Source of the DNA: Streptomyces naganishii JCM 4654
Lineage (GTDB): Bacteria > Actinomycetota > Actinomycetes > Streptomycetales > Streptomycetaceae
Length of the DNA: 64,000 nt
Direction of reading: 5' to 3'
NCBI RefSeq assembly: GCF_014650575.1
Contig: NZ_BMVF01000021.1
Location: forward strand, 1 to 64,000
A program made the position numbers and the translations under genes. Shown here in pieces: positions 56,483 to 64,000 of this stretch. Every line of letters starts with the position of its first letter. Position 1 is the first letter of the stretch. The notes beneath the pieces are model-generated. The model searched no databases. It was not told where the DNA came from and saw only the letters and a program-made list of their open reading frames with translations.

Positions 56483-57666
56483 CCGAGACCCTCGGATCCG
56501 CGACGTCCGCCGCGGGCAAGGCCGCGGGTGGTGCGGCGAAGGACAACCCGCTCACCGGGCTCGCCCACAGCGAGGCCGCCGACCGGCTGAAGGCGGAGGT
56601 GCAGGAGTACCTCTCCGCCCAGGCCGAACGGGTGCTGGCCGGCTTCGGCCGCAAGCTCGGCGAGACCACCGGCAAGCTCAACGACATCGCCGAGGGCAAC
56701 AGCCCCGGCTTCGCCAAGCTCGCCCTCGACACCGGCCGCAAGGTCGCCGAGGGCAAGGGCCCGGTGCGTTCGATGCTGGAGGCCGGGGCCTCGCGCGCCA
56801 AGGACAGTGTGATGGACACGGTCAAGAACCTCGGCGGGGGCGGAAAGGGCAAGCGCAAGAGCGGCGGGGGCAACAAGCCGACCGTCATCATGGAGTACGT
56901 CGACGTCGGCGTGCCGTTGCGCACCGCCTACGACCAGTGGACCCGGTTCCAGGACTTCAGCACCTTCGCCAAGGGGGTCAAGAGCGCCGGTCGCGCCGAC
57001 GACACCCACTCGGACTGGCAGGCGAAGGTCTGGTGGTCCAGCCGCAGCTGGAAGGCCACGACGACCGAGCAGGTGCCCGACTACCGCATCCAGTGGACGT
57101 CGGAGGGCGCGAAGGGCAGCACGAAGGGCGTCGTCTCCTTCCACAGCCTGGAGGAGAACCTCACCCGCGTCCTGCTGGTCATGGAGTACTACCCGAGCGG
57201 CTTCTTCGAGAAGACGGGCAACATCTGGCGCGCCCAGGGCCGCCGGGCCCGGCTCGACCTGAAGAACTACGCCCGCTTCATCACCCTCAAGGGGGAGGCG
57301 GAGGACGGCTGGCGCGGCGAGATCCGCGACGGCGAGGTCGTCCGCAGCCACGAGGACGCCCTCGCGGAGGAGGAAGAGGAGGGCTCCGAGGAGGGCGCCA
57401 CCGCCGAGGACGAGAACGAGGACGAGAACGAGGAGGAGCCGGAGGAGGAAGAGGCCGCCTACGAGGACGAGGACCGGGGCGAGGAAGAGGAGCCGTACGA
57501 GGAGGACGAGGAGGAGGGCCCCTACGCCGAGGAGGAGAACGGCGAGGAGGGCAACGGCGAGTACGAGGACGAGCCCGAGGCGGAGGCCGCCGACGAGGGT
57601 GAGCCCGAGGCGGAGGCCGAGGACGTCGACGAGGACGAGTACGCCGAAGGCGGGAGCCGTCGATGA
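56479..57666 (+). CDS. gvpZ: GvpZ-like SRPBCC protein with polyacidic C-terminus
   Basis: A 395-aa protein. Residues 1-130 are helical and Ala/Lys/Gly-rich (ending GGGGKGKRKSGGG). Residues about 135-285 are an SRPBCC/cyclase-type domain: DVGVPLRTAYDQWTRFQDFS and DLKNYARFITLKGE. Residues about 295-395 are almost continuously acidic (Glu/Asp runs). The SRPBCC fold normally binds hydrophobic ligands, which might matter for the hydrophobic vesicle interior. The order in the cluster matches Streptomyces gvpZ. It overlaps gvpY and gvpJ by 4 bp each. Confidence 0.78.
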   Translation: MTETLGSATSAAGKAAGGAAKDNPLTGLAHSEAADRLKAEVQEYLSAQAERVLAGFGRKLGETTGKLNDIAEGNSPGFAKLALDTGRKVAEGKGPVRSMLEAGASRAKDSVMDTVKNLGGGGKGKRKSGGGNKPTVIMEYVDVGVPLRTAYDQWTRFQDFSTFAKGVKSAGRADDTHSDWQAKVWWSSRSWKATTTEQVPDYRIQWTSEGAKGSTKGVVSFHSLEENLTRVLLVMEYYPSGFFEKTGNIWRAQGRRARLDLKNYARFITLKGEAEDGWRGEIRDGEVVRSHEDALAEEEEEGSEEGATAEDENEDENEEEPEEEEAAYEDEDRGEEEEPYEEDEEEGPYAEEENGEEGNGEYEDEPEAEAADEGEPEAEAEDVDEDEYAEGGSRR

Positions 57667-58022
57667 CGACTCCGAGGCGGCTGCCCGATCCGTACGGCGG
57701 CCCGAGCAGCGGTGCCAACCTCGCGGACATCCTCGAGCGCGTCCTCGACAAGGGTGTGGTGATCGCGGGTGACATCCGCATCAACCTGCTGGACATCGAA
57801 CTGCTCACCGTCAAACTCCGGCTCGTCGTCGCCTCGGTGGACAAGGCCAAGGAGATGGGCATCGACTGGTGGGAGAGCGACCCCGCGCTCTCCTCCCGCG
57901 CCCGGCGCGACGAACTCGCCCGGGAGAACGCGGAGTTGCGCGAGAGGCTGGCGCGACTCGAGGAACTGGAGGAGGGCGGTGGCCGGAGTGCCGGCCGCCG
58001 GCTTCCCAGGGAGGCACCATGA
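57663..58022 (+). CDS. gvpJ: Gas vesicle protein GvpJ (GvpA-like)
   Basis: A 119-aa GvpA/J/M-family protein. The core (about 18-68) reads LADILERVLDKGVVIAGDI and IELLTVKLRLVVASVDKAKEM, then IDWWESDPAL, a GvpJ hallmark. The C-terminal third is a short coiled coil (LARENAELRERLARLEELEE). GvpJ is a minor tip-forming or nucleating protein. It overlaps gvpZ and gvpL. Confidence 0.92.
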   Translation: MTTPRRLPDPYGGPSSGANLADILERVLDKGVVIAGDIRINLLDIELLTVKLRLVVASVDKAKEMGIDWWESDPALSSRARRDELARENAELRERLARLEELEEGGGRSAGRRLPREAP

Positions 58023-58831
58023 CAGGACTGCGGTACGTGTACGCCGTCTGCCGTCCCCTCGAGGCGCCGCTCCAGGCGCAGTTGACCGGGGTGGCCGGGG
58101 CTCCGGCCAAACCGCTGGCCCACCACGGCCTGATCGCCGTGGTCAGCGAGGTACCCGAGCAGGACTTCGCCGAGGAACCCCTGCGCGCCCATCTGGAGGA
58201 CCTGGACTGGCTCGCCGCCACCGCCCGCGCCCACCAGGGCGTGATCGACGCGCTCACCGTCGTCACCACCCCGCTGCCGTTGCGGCTCGCCACCGTCTTC
58301 CGGGACGACAGCGGGGTGCGCAGCATGATCGAGGCCCGCGAGGACCACATCCGCCGGACCCTCGACCGCCTGGAGGGGCGCGTGGAGTGGGGCGTCAAGG
58401 TCTACCTGGAGAACGCCGGGGCCGAACGAGCGGCGCAGGCCGCCGAGCCGGCGTCCAGGCCCGCCTCGGGCCGCGACTACCTGCGCCGGCGGCGGCAGGA
58501 GACCAGGGCGCACGAGGACCAGTGGCAGCGGGCGGAGGCCTTCGCCACCGCGCTGCACGGCAAGTTGTCGGCGTTCGCCGAGGACGCCCGGCTGCACGCG
58601 CCGCAGAACGCGGCGCTCACCGGCGAGGCCGGGCGCAACGTGCTCAACGCGGCCTACCTCGTGCCCCGCGCGCACTCCGAGGAGTTCGTGGAGCTGGTGG
58701 ACCGCACGAAGGACGACTCCCCGGGCATGCGCGTGGAACTCACCGGCCCCTGGGCGGCGTACTCCTTCGCCGGCGACACCCCGCCGGACGAGGCGCCGGA
58801 CGAGGCACCGGGTGGGGAGGGGCCGGCATGA
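58019..58831 (+). CDS. gvpL: Gas vesicle protein GvpL (GvpF/L family)
   Basis: A 270-aa paralogue of GvpF. It opens LRYVYAVCRPLEAPLQAQ and has the family motifs LPLRLATVF and EGRVEWGVKVYLE, with the C-terminal GPWAAYSF corresponding to GvpF's GPLPPYSF. A basic insertion (RDYLRRRRQETRAHED) separates the two domains. GvpL binds other accessory Gvps in haloarchaea. The start overlaps the gvpJ stop and the end overlaps gvpS. Confidence 0.93.
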   Translation: MTGLRYVYAVCRPLEAPLQAQLTGVAGAPAKPLAHHGLIAVVSEVPEQDFAEEPLRAHLEDLDWLAATARAHQGVIDALTVVTTPLPLRLATVFRDDSGVRSMIEAREDHIRRTLDRLEGRVEWGVKVYLENAGAERAAQAAEPASRPASGRDYLRRRRQETRAHEDQWQRAEAFATALHGKLSAFAEDARLHAPQNAALTGEAGRNVLNAAYLVPRAHSEEFVELVDRTKDDSPGMRVELTGPWAAYSFAGDTPPDEAPDEAPGGEGPA

Positions 58832-59031
58832 CGGTCGTCGAACGCCGTGAGATCGCGCTGGTCGACCTGCTGGACCGGCTGCTGGCCGGCGGGGTCGTCA
58901 TCACCGGGGACGTCACCTTGCGCATCGCGGACGTCGACCTCGTCCGCATCGACCTCAACGCCCTGATCAGCTCGGTGAACGCCAATGTGCCGTCCCCCTT
59001 CGAGGCACTGGAACCCCAAGAGGAGCAGTGA
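58828..59031 (+). CDS. gvpS: Gas vesicle protein GvpS (small GvpA-like)
   Basis: A 67-aa protein that is almost only a GvpA-type core: ALVDLLDRLLAGGVVITGDV followed by VDLVRIDLNALISSVNANV. It is closer in size to classical GvpA/M than the 143-aa gvpA product is. It is probably a minor shell or tip component. It overlaps gvpL by 4 bp and gvpK starts 6 bp later. Confidence 0.9.
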   Translation: MTVVERREIALVDLLDRLLAGGVVITGDVTLRIADVDLVRIDLNALISSVNANVPSPFEALEPQEEQ

Positions 59032-59037
59032 GCCGCC

Positions 59038-59319
59038 GTGACCGCGCGCAAGCGTCTGGAACTCGAACCCGACACCGTCGAACGCGACCTGGTGAAACTG
59101 GTCCTGACGGTGGTGGAACTGCTGCGTCAGCTGATGGAACGGCAGGCGCTGCGCCGCTTCGACGTCGGTGACCTGACCGAGGAGCAGGAGGAGCGCATCG
59201 GCCTGACGCTGATGCTGCTCGAGGACCGCATGGCCGAACTGCGCGACCGCTACGGACTGCGGCCCGAGGACCTGAATCTGGACCTCGGGCCGCTGGGACC
59301 GCTGCTTCCCCGGGAGTGA
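59038..59319 (+). CDS. gvpK: Gas vesicle protein GvpK
   Basis: A 93-aa helical accessory protein. Family motifs: LVKLVLTVVELLRQLMERQA, then RRFDVGDLTEEQEERIGLTL and the C-terminal DLNLDLGPLGPLLP. GvpK is essential in several gas vesicle systems but its role is unclear. GTG 59038 is used. It is the last gene of the cluster, followed by a GC-rich hairpin. Confidence 0.93.
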   Translation: MTARKRLELEPDTVERDLVKLVLTVVELLRQLMERQALRRFDVGDLTEEQEERIGLTLMLLEDRMAELRDRYGLRPEDLNLDLGPLGPLLPRE

Positions 59320-59321
59320 GC

Positions 59322-59342
59322 GGCCCGGGTCTCCCGGGCGCC
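59322..59342. terminator. Terminator after gvpK
   Basis: GCCCGGG-TCT-CCCGGGC (59323-59339), 7-base perfect arms with further pairing outside. It is shared by the convergent gvpK and small hydrophobic protein genes. Confidence 0.8.
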
Positions 59343-59361
59343 GTCCCCGCCTACCGGACGA

Positions 59362-59532
59362 CTACCACCTGTACCAACGGCCCCTGCCGCCGGCGGTGGT
59401 CGTACCGCGGACCAGGAAGCCCAGCAGCCACACGACGAGCACCGCCAGCGCAATCCACCAGAGCACCTTCACCGCGAATCCGACCCCGAAGAGAATCAGC
59501 GCCAGAAGCAGTACGAGCAGGATGGGAACCAT
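59362..59532 (-). CDS. Small hydrophobic membrane protein
   Basis: A 56-aa protein that is almost entirely membrane-spanning: two hydrophobic segments (about 1-20 and 22-42, with FAVKVLWWIALAVLVVWLLG) and a short basic, Gly/Arg-rich tail. GGAGG lies 7 bases before ATG 59532, strong support for a real gene. It resembles the very small lmo0937-like hydrophobic proteins annotated in many bacteria. The function is unknown. It faces the gas vesicle cluster head-on, sharing a terminator. Confidence 0.75.
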   Translation of the reverse strand: MVPILLVLLLALILFGVGFAVKVLWWIALAVLVVWLLGFLVRGTTTAGGRGRWYRW

Positions 59533-59573
59533 AATGAACCTCCTGCTGGTCCGGGTTTCCCGCAAAGCCGCGA

Positions 59574-60395
59574 TCAGGCCCCCTTGCGGCACAGGATTTC
59601 CCCGTGCAGGACGGCGAACCAGCCGTCCTCGCGCCGCCCCCACTCCCGCCAGGCGTCCGACACCGCCCGCAGCCGGTCCGCGGTGGCGTGACCGCCCTCG
59701 GTGGCGCGGTCGGCGTACGCGGACGCCAGGGTCCGGTCGGCCCACAGCCCGCTCCACCACGCGCGCTCGTCCTCAGTGACGTAGGTCCAGGTGGAGGAGG
59801 TGGCCGTGACGTCCGCGCAGCCGGCCGCCAGCGCCCAGGAGCGCAGCCTGCGGCCCGCGTCGGGCTCGCCGCCGTTGGCGCGGGCCACCCGCCGGTACAG
59901 GTCCAGCCAGTCGTCCAGGCCCGGCACCTCGGGGTACCAGGTCATCGCCGCGTAGTCCGCGTCCCGGACGGCGACGTACCCGCCCGGCTTCGTCACCCGC
60001 AGCATCTCGCGCAGCGCCCGCACCGGGTCGCCCACGTGCTGGAGCACCTGGTGGGCGTGGACCACGCAGAACGTGTCGTCCGGGTAGTCCAGGGCGTGCA
60101 CGTCCGCGACCGCGAAGTCCACGTTGCTCAGCCCCCGTCGAGTCGCCGTCGCGCGGGCCTGCTCCAGCACGCCGGGCGCCCGGTCGACGCCGGTGACGTG
60201 CCCGGCGGGCACCAGCTGGGCCAGGTCGGCGGTGATGGTGCCCGGACCGCAGCCGATGTCCAGGATCCGCATGTGGGGCTTGAGCGAACCGAGCAGGTAC
60301 GCCGCGGAGTTGGCGGCGGTGCGCCAGGTGTGCGAACGCAGTACGGACTCGTGGTGGCCGTGCGTGTAGACGGCCGTCTCCCGCGGCTCGGGCAT
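59574..60395 (-). CDS. Class I SAM-dependent methyltransferase
   Basis: A 273-aa UbiE/COQ5-type methyltransferase. Motif I is ILDIGCGPGTITADLA, the acidic motif II residue is in TGVDRAPGVLEQA, and motif III is FAVADVHALDYPDDTFC, followed by HAHQVLQHVGDP. Substrate: an unidentified small molecule. ATG 60395 is chosen for GAAGGGG 7 bases upstream. A palindrome at 60489-60503, about 100 bp upstream, may regulate it. It is separated from the hydrophobic protein gene by 41 bp. Confidence 0.9.
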   Translation of the reverse strand: MPEPRETAVYTHGHHESVLRSHTWRTAANSAAYLLGSLKPHMRILDIGCGPGTITADLAQLVPAGHVTGVDRAPGVLEQARATATRRGLSNVDFAVADVHALDYPDDTFCVVHAHQVLQHVGDPVRALREMLRVTKPGGYVAVRDADYAAMTWYPEVPGLDDWLDLYRRVARANGGEPDAGRRLRSWALAAGCADVTATSSTWTYVTEDERAWWSGLWADRTLASAYADRATEGGHATADRLRAVSDAWREWGRREDGWFAVLHGEILCRKGA

Positions 60396-60488
60396 GGCTG
60401 GACCCCTTCCGTCGAACCGGTGCGTCCAGGGGTCCCGTGACACCCCGGCCGGTGTCCGTCACGGTACGCCCGCGTGCCGCATGATGAG

Positions 60489-60503
60489 ATACGCGTTTCG
60501 TAT
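60489..60503. promoter_or_regulatory. Operator-like palindrome ATACG-N5-CGTAT
   Basis: ATACG-CGTTT-CGTAT in a locally A/T-rich patch that also contains TATACT. This form is common upstream of TetR-type regulators in Streptomyces, but none is adjacent. It lies about 95 bp upstream of the methyltransferase start. Confidence 0.5.
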
Positions 60504-60535
60504 ACTGGACTGACGGACGGTCGGGGACGCCGAAA

Positions 60536-60567
60536 GGGCGGCCCACGGGAGAACACGTCGGCCGCCC
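60536..60567 (-). terminator. Terminator of the PAP2/kinase gene
   Basis: GGGCGGCC (60536-60543) pairs with GGCCGCCC (60560-60567) around a 16-base loop, followed on the minus strand by TTTCG. It lies 7 bp past the stop of the lipid kinase fusion. Confidence 0.55.
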
Positions 60568-60574
60568 CCCGGGT

Positions 60575-62068
60575 TCACTGGGGCGGCAGCGGCCGGTACA
60601 CCGTCAGCGCCTGCGGCAGCTTCTCCAGCCACACGTCGCCCTCCACCTCCATCACCTCGCCGTCGTAGGCGAGCAGGGTGCCGGGGGCGACGCCGGCCAG
60701 ATGCAGCCGGCCCACCTGGACGGCGGCGTGCGCGGGGGAACGGGTCAGCGGCCCCGCCAGAGCGGCTGACAGCAGCCTGAGAGCGGGCCGCCGGCCACCG
60801 TGCACCACGCGCACGTCGAGCCGGCCGTCCGCCAGGTCCTGCCTGCGGCCGGGCGCCAGGCCCATGCGGTGGTACATGCCGTTGCCCGCGAACAGCAGCC
60901 ACAGCGGGTGCCGCCGCCCCGCGAACTCCGCCTCCAGCGGGTGGCGGTCGGCGCGCAGCACCCGTACGGCCGCCAGCACCCCGGCCGGCCACCCGCCGAT
61001 CCGCTCCGACCAGCGCTCCCGCTCGCGCACCAGCTCCGGGTAGACGCCGAGGCTGAAGGTGTTGAGGAAGACGCCCCGCTTCCGCCCGGCGACGAAGCGG
61101 CCCACGTCCACCCGCACGCCCTCGCCCTGCTCGACGGCCCGGCTCAGATCGCGGGCGTCCTCCACGCCGAGGTCGTAGGCGAAGTGGTTGAGGGTGCCGC
61201 CGGGCAGCACCGCCAGCGGCAGGCCGCGGCGCAGCGCCACCCCGGCGGCCGTGTTCACCGTGCCGTCGCCGCCGCACACGCCGAGCACCCTCGCATGGCC
61301 GGCCGCCCGCTCCAACTCGGCCTCCACGTCCTCAGGTTCGCACTCCACGACCTCGGCCTTCGGCAGCGCGTCGCGCAGCGCGCGGGCGCGGTCGGCGCTG
61401 CCGGAGGCGCTGTTGGCGACCAGCACCAGTCCCTCGCCGCCCGGCAGCGCCGGCAGGTCGGCGCGCGGCCGGGCCGGCGGCGCGGCCTGGGCCCGGGTCG
61501 GCACCAGGGCCCGTACGGCGAACGCGGCGCCCACGCCGAGGGCCGCGCCCGCCAGCACGTCGCTCGGGAAGTGCACGCCGGTGTAGACGCGGGACAGCGC
61601 GACCGAGGCGGCGACCGGGGCCACCGCCGCGCCCCAGGCCGGGGACTCCAGGGCGACCCCGGTCGCGAAGGCGGCCGCGGAGGCCGCGTGGCCGGACGGG
61701 AAGGACGTGGTGATGGGCTGCCGCTTGAGCCGGCGCATCACCGGCACCGGGTCCAGGACCGGCCGCGGGCGCCGCACCGAGCGCTTGCCGAGCGTGTTGA
61801 TCGTCAGGGAGGCCAGGCTCAGCGATGCCAGGCCCCGGACCGCGGCACGGCGGGCGCGCGGGGTGCGGCTGGCCGTGATGGCCGCGGCCGCCGCGAACCA
61901 CAGCACCCCGTGGTTCGCGCTCCGGCTCAGCCGGGGCAGCACGGGCCCGGCGCCCGGCCAGTTCCGCTCGGCCGCGAACTCGAAGAGCCGGCAGTCCAGG
62001 GCGAGCATCCGCTTCAGGGCGCTGTGGGCGCCGGTCTTCGGCACGGTGAGGTCGACGTCTGGGGTCAT
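60575..62068 (-). CDS. PAP2 phosphatase fused to diacylglycerol/lipid kinase
   Basis: A 497-aa fusion. Residues about 20-190 are a membrane PAP2 phosphatase with all three motifs: KRSVRRPRP, PSGHA, and SRVYTGVHFPSDVLAG. Residues about 210-490 are a DAGK/LCB5-type lipid kinase with VCGGDGTVN and LPGGTLNHFAYDLGV. One chain thus carries both a lipid-phosphate phosphatase and a lipid kinase. The probable site is the inner membrane, recycling lipid phosphates or undecaprenyl phosphate; the exact lipid is unknown. ATG 62068 lacks a Shine-Dalgarno. It is divergent from the histidine phosphatase. Confidence 0.92.
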   Translation of the reverse strand: MTPDVDLTVPKTGAHSALKRMLALDCRLFEFAAERNWPGAGPVLPRLSRSANHGVLWFAAAAAITASRTPRARRAAVRGLASLSLASLTINTLGKRSVRRPRPVLDPVPVMRRLKRQPITTSFPSGHAASAAAFATGVALESPAWGAAVAPVAASVALSRVYTGVHFPSDVLAGAALGVGAAFAVRALVPTRAQAAPPARPRADLPALPGGEGLVLVANSASGSADRARALRDALPKAEVVECEPEDVEAELERAAGHARVLGVCGGDGTVNTAAGVALRRGLPLAVLPGGTLNHFAYDLGVEDARDLSRAVEQGEGVRVDVGRFVAGRKRGVFLNTFSLGVYPELVRERERWSERIGGWPAGVLAAVRVLRADRHPLEAEFAGRRHPLWLLFAGNGMYHRMGLAPGRRQDLADGRLDVRVVHGGRRPALRLLSAALAGPLTRSPAHAAVQVGRLHLAGVAPGTLLAYDGEVMEVEGDVWLEKLPQALTVYRPLPPQ

Positions 62069-62179
62069 ACAGGCACCGCTACCCTGATGTGGCCGTTTCT
62101 TGTGCGCCCGGTCGCGCGCGGGCGGCGCCACTCCTCCGTCCGGCTCCACGAACCGGCTCCTACGCCCGGGAAAGCCCGC

Positions 62180-62869
62180 ATGCGCCTGCTCCTCGTACGC
62201 CATGGTCAGACCCCGTCCAACCTGGACGGCCTGCTGGACACCGCGCCGCCGGGCGCGGGGCTCACCGCACTCGGTGAGCGGCAGGCGGCCGCACTGCCCG
62301 AGGCGCTCGCCGGCGAGGACGTCGAGGCCGTCTACGCCTCGTCCCTGCTGCGCACCCGGCTCACCGCCGCGCCGCTGGCCGCCGCCCGCGGCCTGGACGT
62401 GCTCGTCCGCGACGGCCTGCGCGAGGTGGCCGCGGGCGAGCTGGAGATGGAGCCCGGCGACTCGCCGCGCGGGCAGCGGTACATGCGCACGGTGCTGGCC
62501 TGGGCCGCCGGGGACACCGCCCTGCGCATGCCGGGCGGCGAGAGCGGGGCGGAGACGCTGGCACGCCTGGACGCGGTCGTCGCCGAGGCGGCGGACAGCG
62601 GGGCCCGGACCGTCGTCATGGTCGGCCACGGCGCGGCCGTCCGGCTGTGGACCGCCGCCCGCGCCCACAACCTCGACGCGGACTTCGCCGCCGTCCACTC
62701 CCTGCGCAACACCGGCGTGGTGATCCTGGAGGGCTCGCCCGCGGACGGCTGGAAGGCCCTGTCCTGGGCGGGCGCGCTGGTGCCGCCCGCCGGGGAGAGC
62801 GGCCCGACCGGGCGCCCCGTACCCGGGGAACGGCCCCCGCGGCGAGGGCCCGCCCGGCACGAGCGGTAG
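62180..62869 (+). CDS. Histidine phosphatase (phosphoglycerate-mutase-like)
   Basis: A 229-aa branch 1 histidine phosphatase. The RHG motif LLLVRHGQTPSN holds the catalytic His; VMVGHGAAVRL holds the second His. EAVYASSLLRTRLTA fits the family. The last 30 residues are Pro/Gly/Arg-rich and disordered. The substrate is unknown (sugar phosphate or similar). GGGAAAG precedes ATG 62180. It is divergent from the PAP2/kinase fusion. Confidence 0.9.
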   Translation: MRLLLVRHGQTPSNLDGLLDTAPPGAGLTALGERQAAALPEALAGEDVEAVYASSLLRTRLTAAPLAAARGLDVLVRDGLREVAAGELEMEPGDSPRGQRYMRTVLAWAAGDTALRMPGGESGAETLARLDAVVAEAADSGARTVVMVGHGAAVRLWTAARAHNLDADFAAVHSLRNTGVVILEGSPADGWKALSWAGALVPPAGESGPTGRPVPGERPPRRGPARHER

Positions 62870-62911
62870 GCCCCTCCCGGCCCGCCAGCGCGCGCCGGCC
62901 GGGATAAGCGT

Positions 62912-62941
62912 TTGCCGTGCCGTTGGGGCCGCCCGCAGAAT
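62912..62941 (+). promoter_or_regulatory. Putative leaderless promoter of the ABC-F gene
   Basis: -35 TTGCCG (62912-62917), 18-base spacer, -10 CAGAAT (62936-62941), then 8 bases to ATG 62950. No Shine-Dalgarno lies in between. Confidence 0.55.
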
Positions 62942-62949
62942 GCGTGCTC

Positions 62950-64000
62950 ATGGGACATCTGGAGGCCGCGCACCTGGAGTACTACCTGCCCGACGGGAGG
63001 GCGCTGCTCGGCGACGTCTCCTTCCGGGTGGGGGAGGGCGCCGCGGTGGCCCTCGTCGGCCCGAACGGCGCGGGCAAGACCACCCTGCTGCGCCTGATCT
63101 CCGGTGAGCTCAAGCCGCACGGCGGCACCGTGACCGTCAGCGGCGGCCTGGGCGTGATGCGCCAGTTCGTCGGCTCCGTACGGGACGAGACCACCGTGCG
63201 CGACCTGCTGGTGTCGGTCGCCCCGCCGCGCATCCAGGAGGCCGCGCGCGCCGTCGACGCGGCCGAGCACGCCATCATGACGGTCGACGACGAGGCCGCC
63301 CAGCTCGCGTACGCGCAGGCGCTGGCCGACTGGGCGGAGGCCCGCGGCTACGAGGCCGAGACCCTGTGGGACATGTGCACCACCGCGGCCCTCGGCGTGC
63401 CCTACGACAAGGCGCAGTGGCGGCAGGTGCGCACCCTGTCCGGCGGCGAGCAGAAGCGGCTGGTACTGGAGGCGCTGCTGCGCGGCACCGACGAGGTCCT
63501 GCTGCTCGACGAGCCGGACAACTACCTCGACGTGCCCGGCAAGCGCTGGCTGGAGGAGCGGCTGCGGGAGACCCGCAAGACGGTCCTGTTCGTCTCCCAC
63601 GACCGCGAACTCCTCGCCCGCGCCGCCGAGAAGATCGTCTCCGTGGAACCCGGGCCCGGCGGCGCCGACGCCTGGGTGCACGGCGGCGGCTTCGCCACCT
63701 ACCACGAGGCCAGGCGCGAACGCTTCGCCCGCTTCGAGGAGTTGCGCCGGCGCTGGGACGAGAAGCACGCCCAGCTGAAGAAGCTGGTGCTGAGTCTGCG
63801 TCAGGCGGCCACCATCAGCCACGAGTTGGCCTCCCGCTACCAGGCGGCGCAGACCAGGCTGCGCAAGTTCGAGGAGGCGGGGCCGCCCCCGGAGCCTCCG
63901 CGCGAGCAGGACATCCGCATGCGCCTGAAGGGCGGCCGCACCGGCGTCCGCGCGGTCACCTGCGCGAACCTGGAACTGACCGGCCTGATGAAACCCTTCG
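62950..64000 (+). CDS. ABC-F family ATPase, 3' truncated by window edge
   Basis: The first 350 residues of a soluble tandem-ATPase ABC-F protein. The first domain is complete: Walker A GPNGAGKTT near 39, signature LSGGEQKR, Walker B LLLDEPDNYLD, and switch His in FVSHDRE. The inter-domain linker follows (about 255-330, charged and coiled, with ARFEELRRRWDEKHAQLKK), and the second domain starts at about 335. ABC-F proteins act on the ribosome in translation or antibiotic resistance; none has a membrane domain. Whether it gives resistance cannot be told. The start appears leaderless. Confidence 0.93.
   Translation, partial: MGHLEAAHLEYYLPDGRALLGDVSFRVGEGAAVALVGPNGAGKTTLLRLISGELKPHGGTVTVSGGLGVMRQFVGSVRDETTVRDLLVSVAPPRIQEAARAVDAAEHAIMTVDDEAAQLAYAQALADWAEARGYEAETLWDMCTTAALGVPYDKAQWRQVRTLSGGEQKRLVLEALLRGTDEVLLLDEPDNYLDVPGKRWLEERLRETRKTVLFVSHDRELLARAAEKIVSVEPGPGGADAWVHGGGFATYHEARRERFARFEELRRRWDEKHAQLKKLVLSLRQAATISHELASRYQAAQTRLRKFEEAGPPPEPPREQDIRMRLKGGRTGVRAVTCANLELTGLMKPF

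Overview
This is a high-GC actinobacterial chromosome segment, almost certainly from a Streptomyces. G+C is very high and third codon positions are nearly all G/C. Neighbouring genes often overlap by 4 bases (ATGA/GTGA), several promoters look leaderless, and the gene content and order (pssA-psd, the ccr-meaA block, transketolase-ligD-like gene-gas vesicle cluster) are familiar from streptomycetes. I saw no in-frame TTA codon, so no gene here is obviously bldA-dependent, and I found no rRNA, tRNA, CRISPR array, insertion sequence or prophage.

Layout. 1-4.8 kb: end of an acyl-CoA carboxylase beta subunit, an agmatinase-type ureohydrolase, a gamma-glutamyltransferase and an inositol-monophosphatase-like enzyme. 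4.8-5.1 kb: gene-free tandem repeat. 5.1-9.3 kb: FAD oxidoreductase overlapping a macro-domain protein, then a DNA-alkylation repair pair (Ada-AlkA fusion, Ogt). 9.3-9.7 kb: 14-bp tandem repeats and a 69-aa peptide with a double-glycine leader. 9.8-12.7 kb: Nudix hydrolase and ADP-ribosylglycohydrolase (minus), divergent from glycerate kinase. 12.8-20.6 kb (minus): the ethylmalonyl-CoA block ccr, ethylmalonyl-CoA mutase, CitE-type lyase, MaoC hydratase and acyl-CoA dehydrogenase, followed by psd and pssA. The ccr promoter is packed with palindromes, and a TetR regulator and a duplicated 3-hydroxyacyl-CoA dehydrogenase lie just upstream.

24-35 kb: HEAT-repeat protein, acetyltransferase, RidA, secreted peptidase, a radical SAM protein of the Rv2578c type with a LexA-like box, an SRPBCC protein, an MFS exporter with an Ig-like tail, a PAS-GAF-PP2C-ATPase regulator and a methyltransferase. 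35-39 kb: a glycosyltransferase/CDP-glycerol transferase fusion overlapping a GT4 glycosyltransferase, probably teichoic-acid-type wall polymer synthesis. 39.4-44.5 kb: a tightly coupled peptidase operon (M55, M20, S9, S66) suited to murein peptide turnover. 44.5-50.8 kb: small enzymes, a DUF5107 protein, an F420-type oxidoreductase and a type II NADH dehydrogenase with a repeat tail. 50.9-53.7 kb: transketolase overlapping a LigD-type polymerase gene.

53.8-59.3 kb: a complete gas vesicle cluster in the order gvpO-A-F-G-Y-Z-J-L-S-K, nearly all genes touching or overlapping. 59.4-64 kb: small hydrophobic protein, methyltransferase, PAP2/diacylglycerol-kinase fusion, histidine phosphatase and the start of an ABC-F ATPase that runs off the window.

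Central metabolic theme: 3-hydroxyacyl-CoA dehydrogenase, Ccr, mutase, dehydrogenase, hydratase and lyase together convert C4 acyl-CoAs to glyoxylate and propionyl-CoA, and supply ethylmalonyl-CoA for polyketide extension. The least explained elements are the orphan leader peptide, the oppositely charged tails of GvpY and GvpZ, the ccr operator array, and the minisatellite tail on the NADH dehydrogenase.
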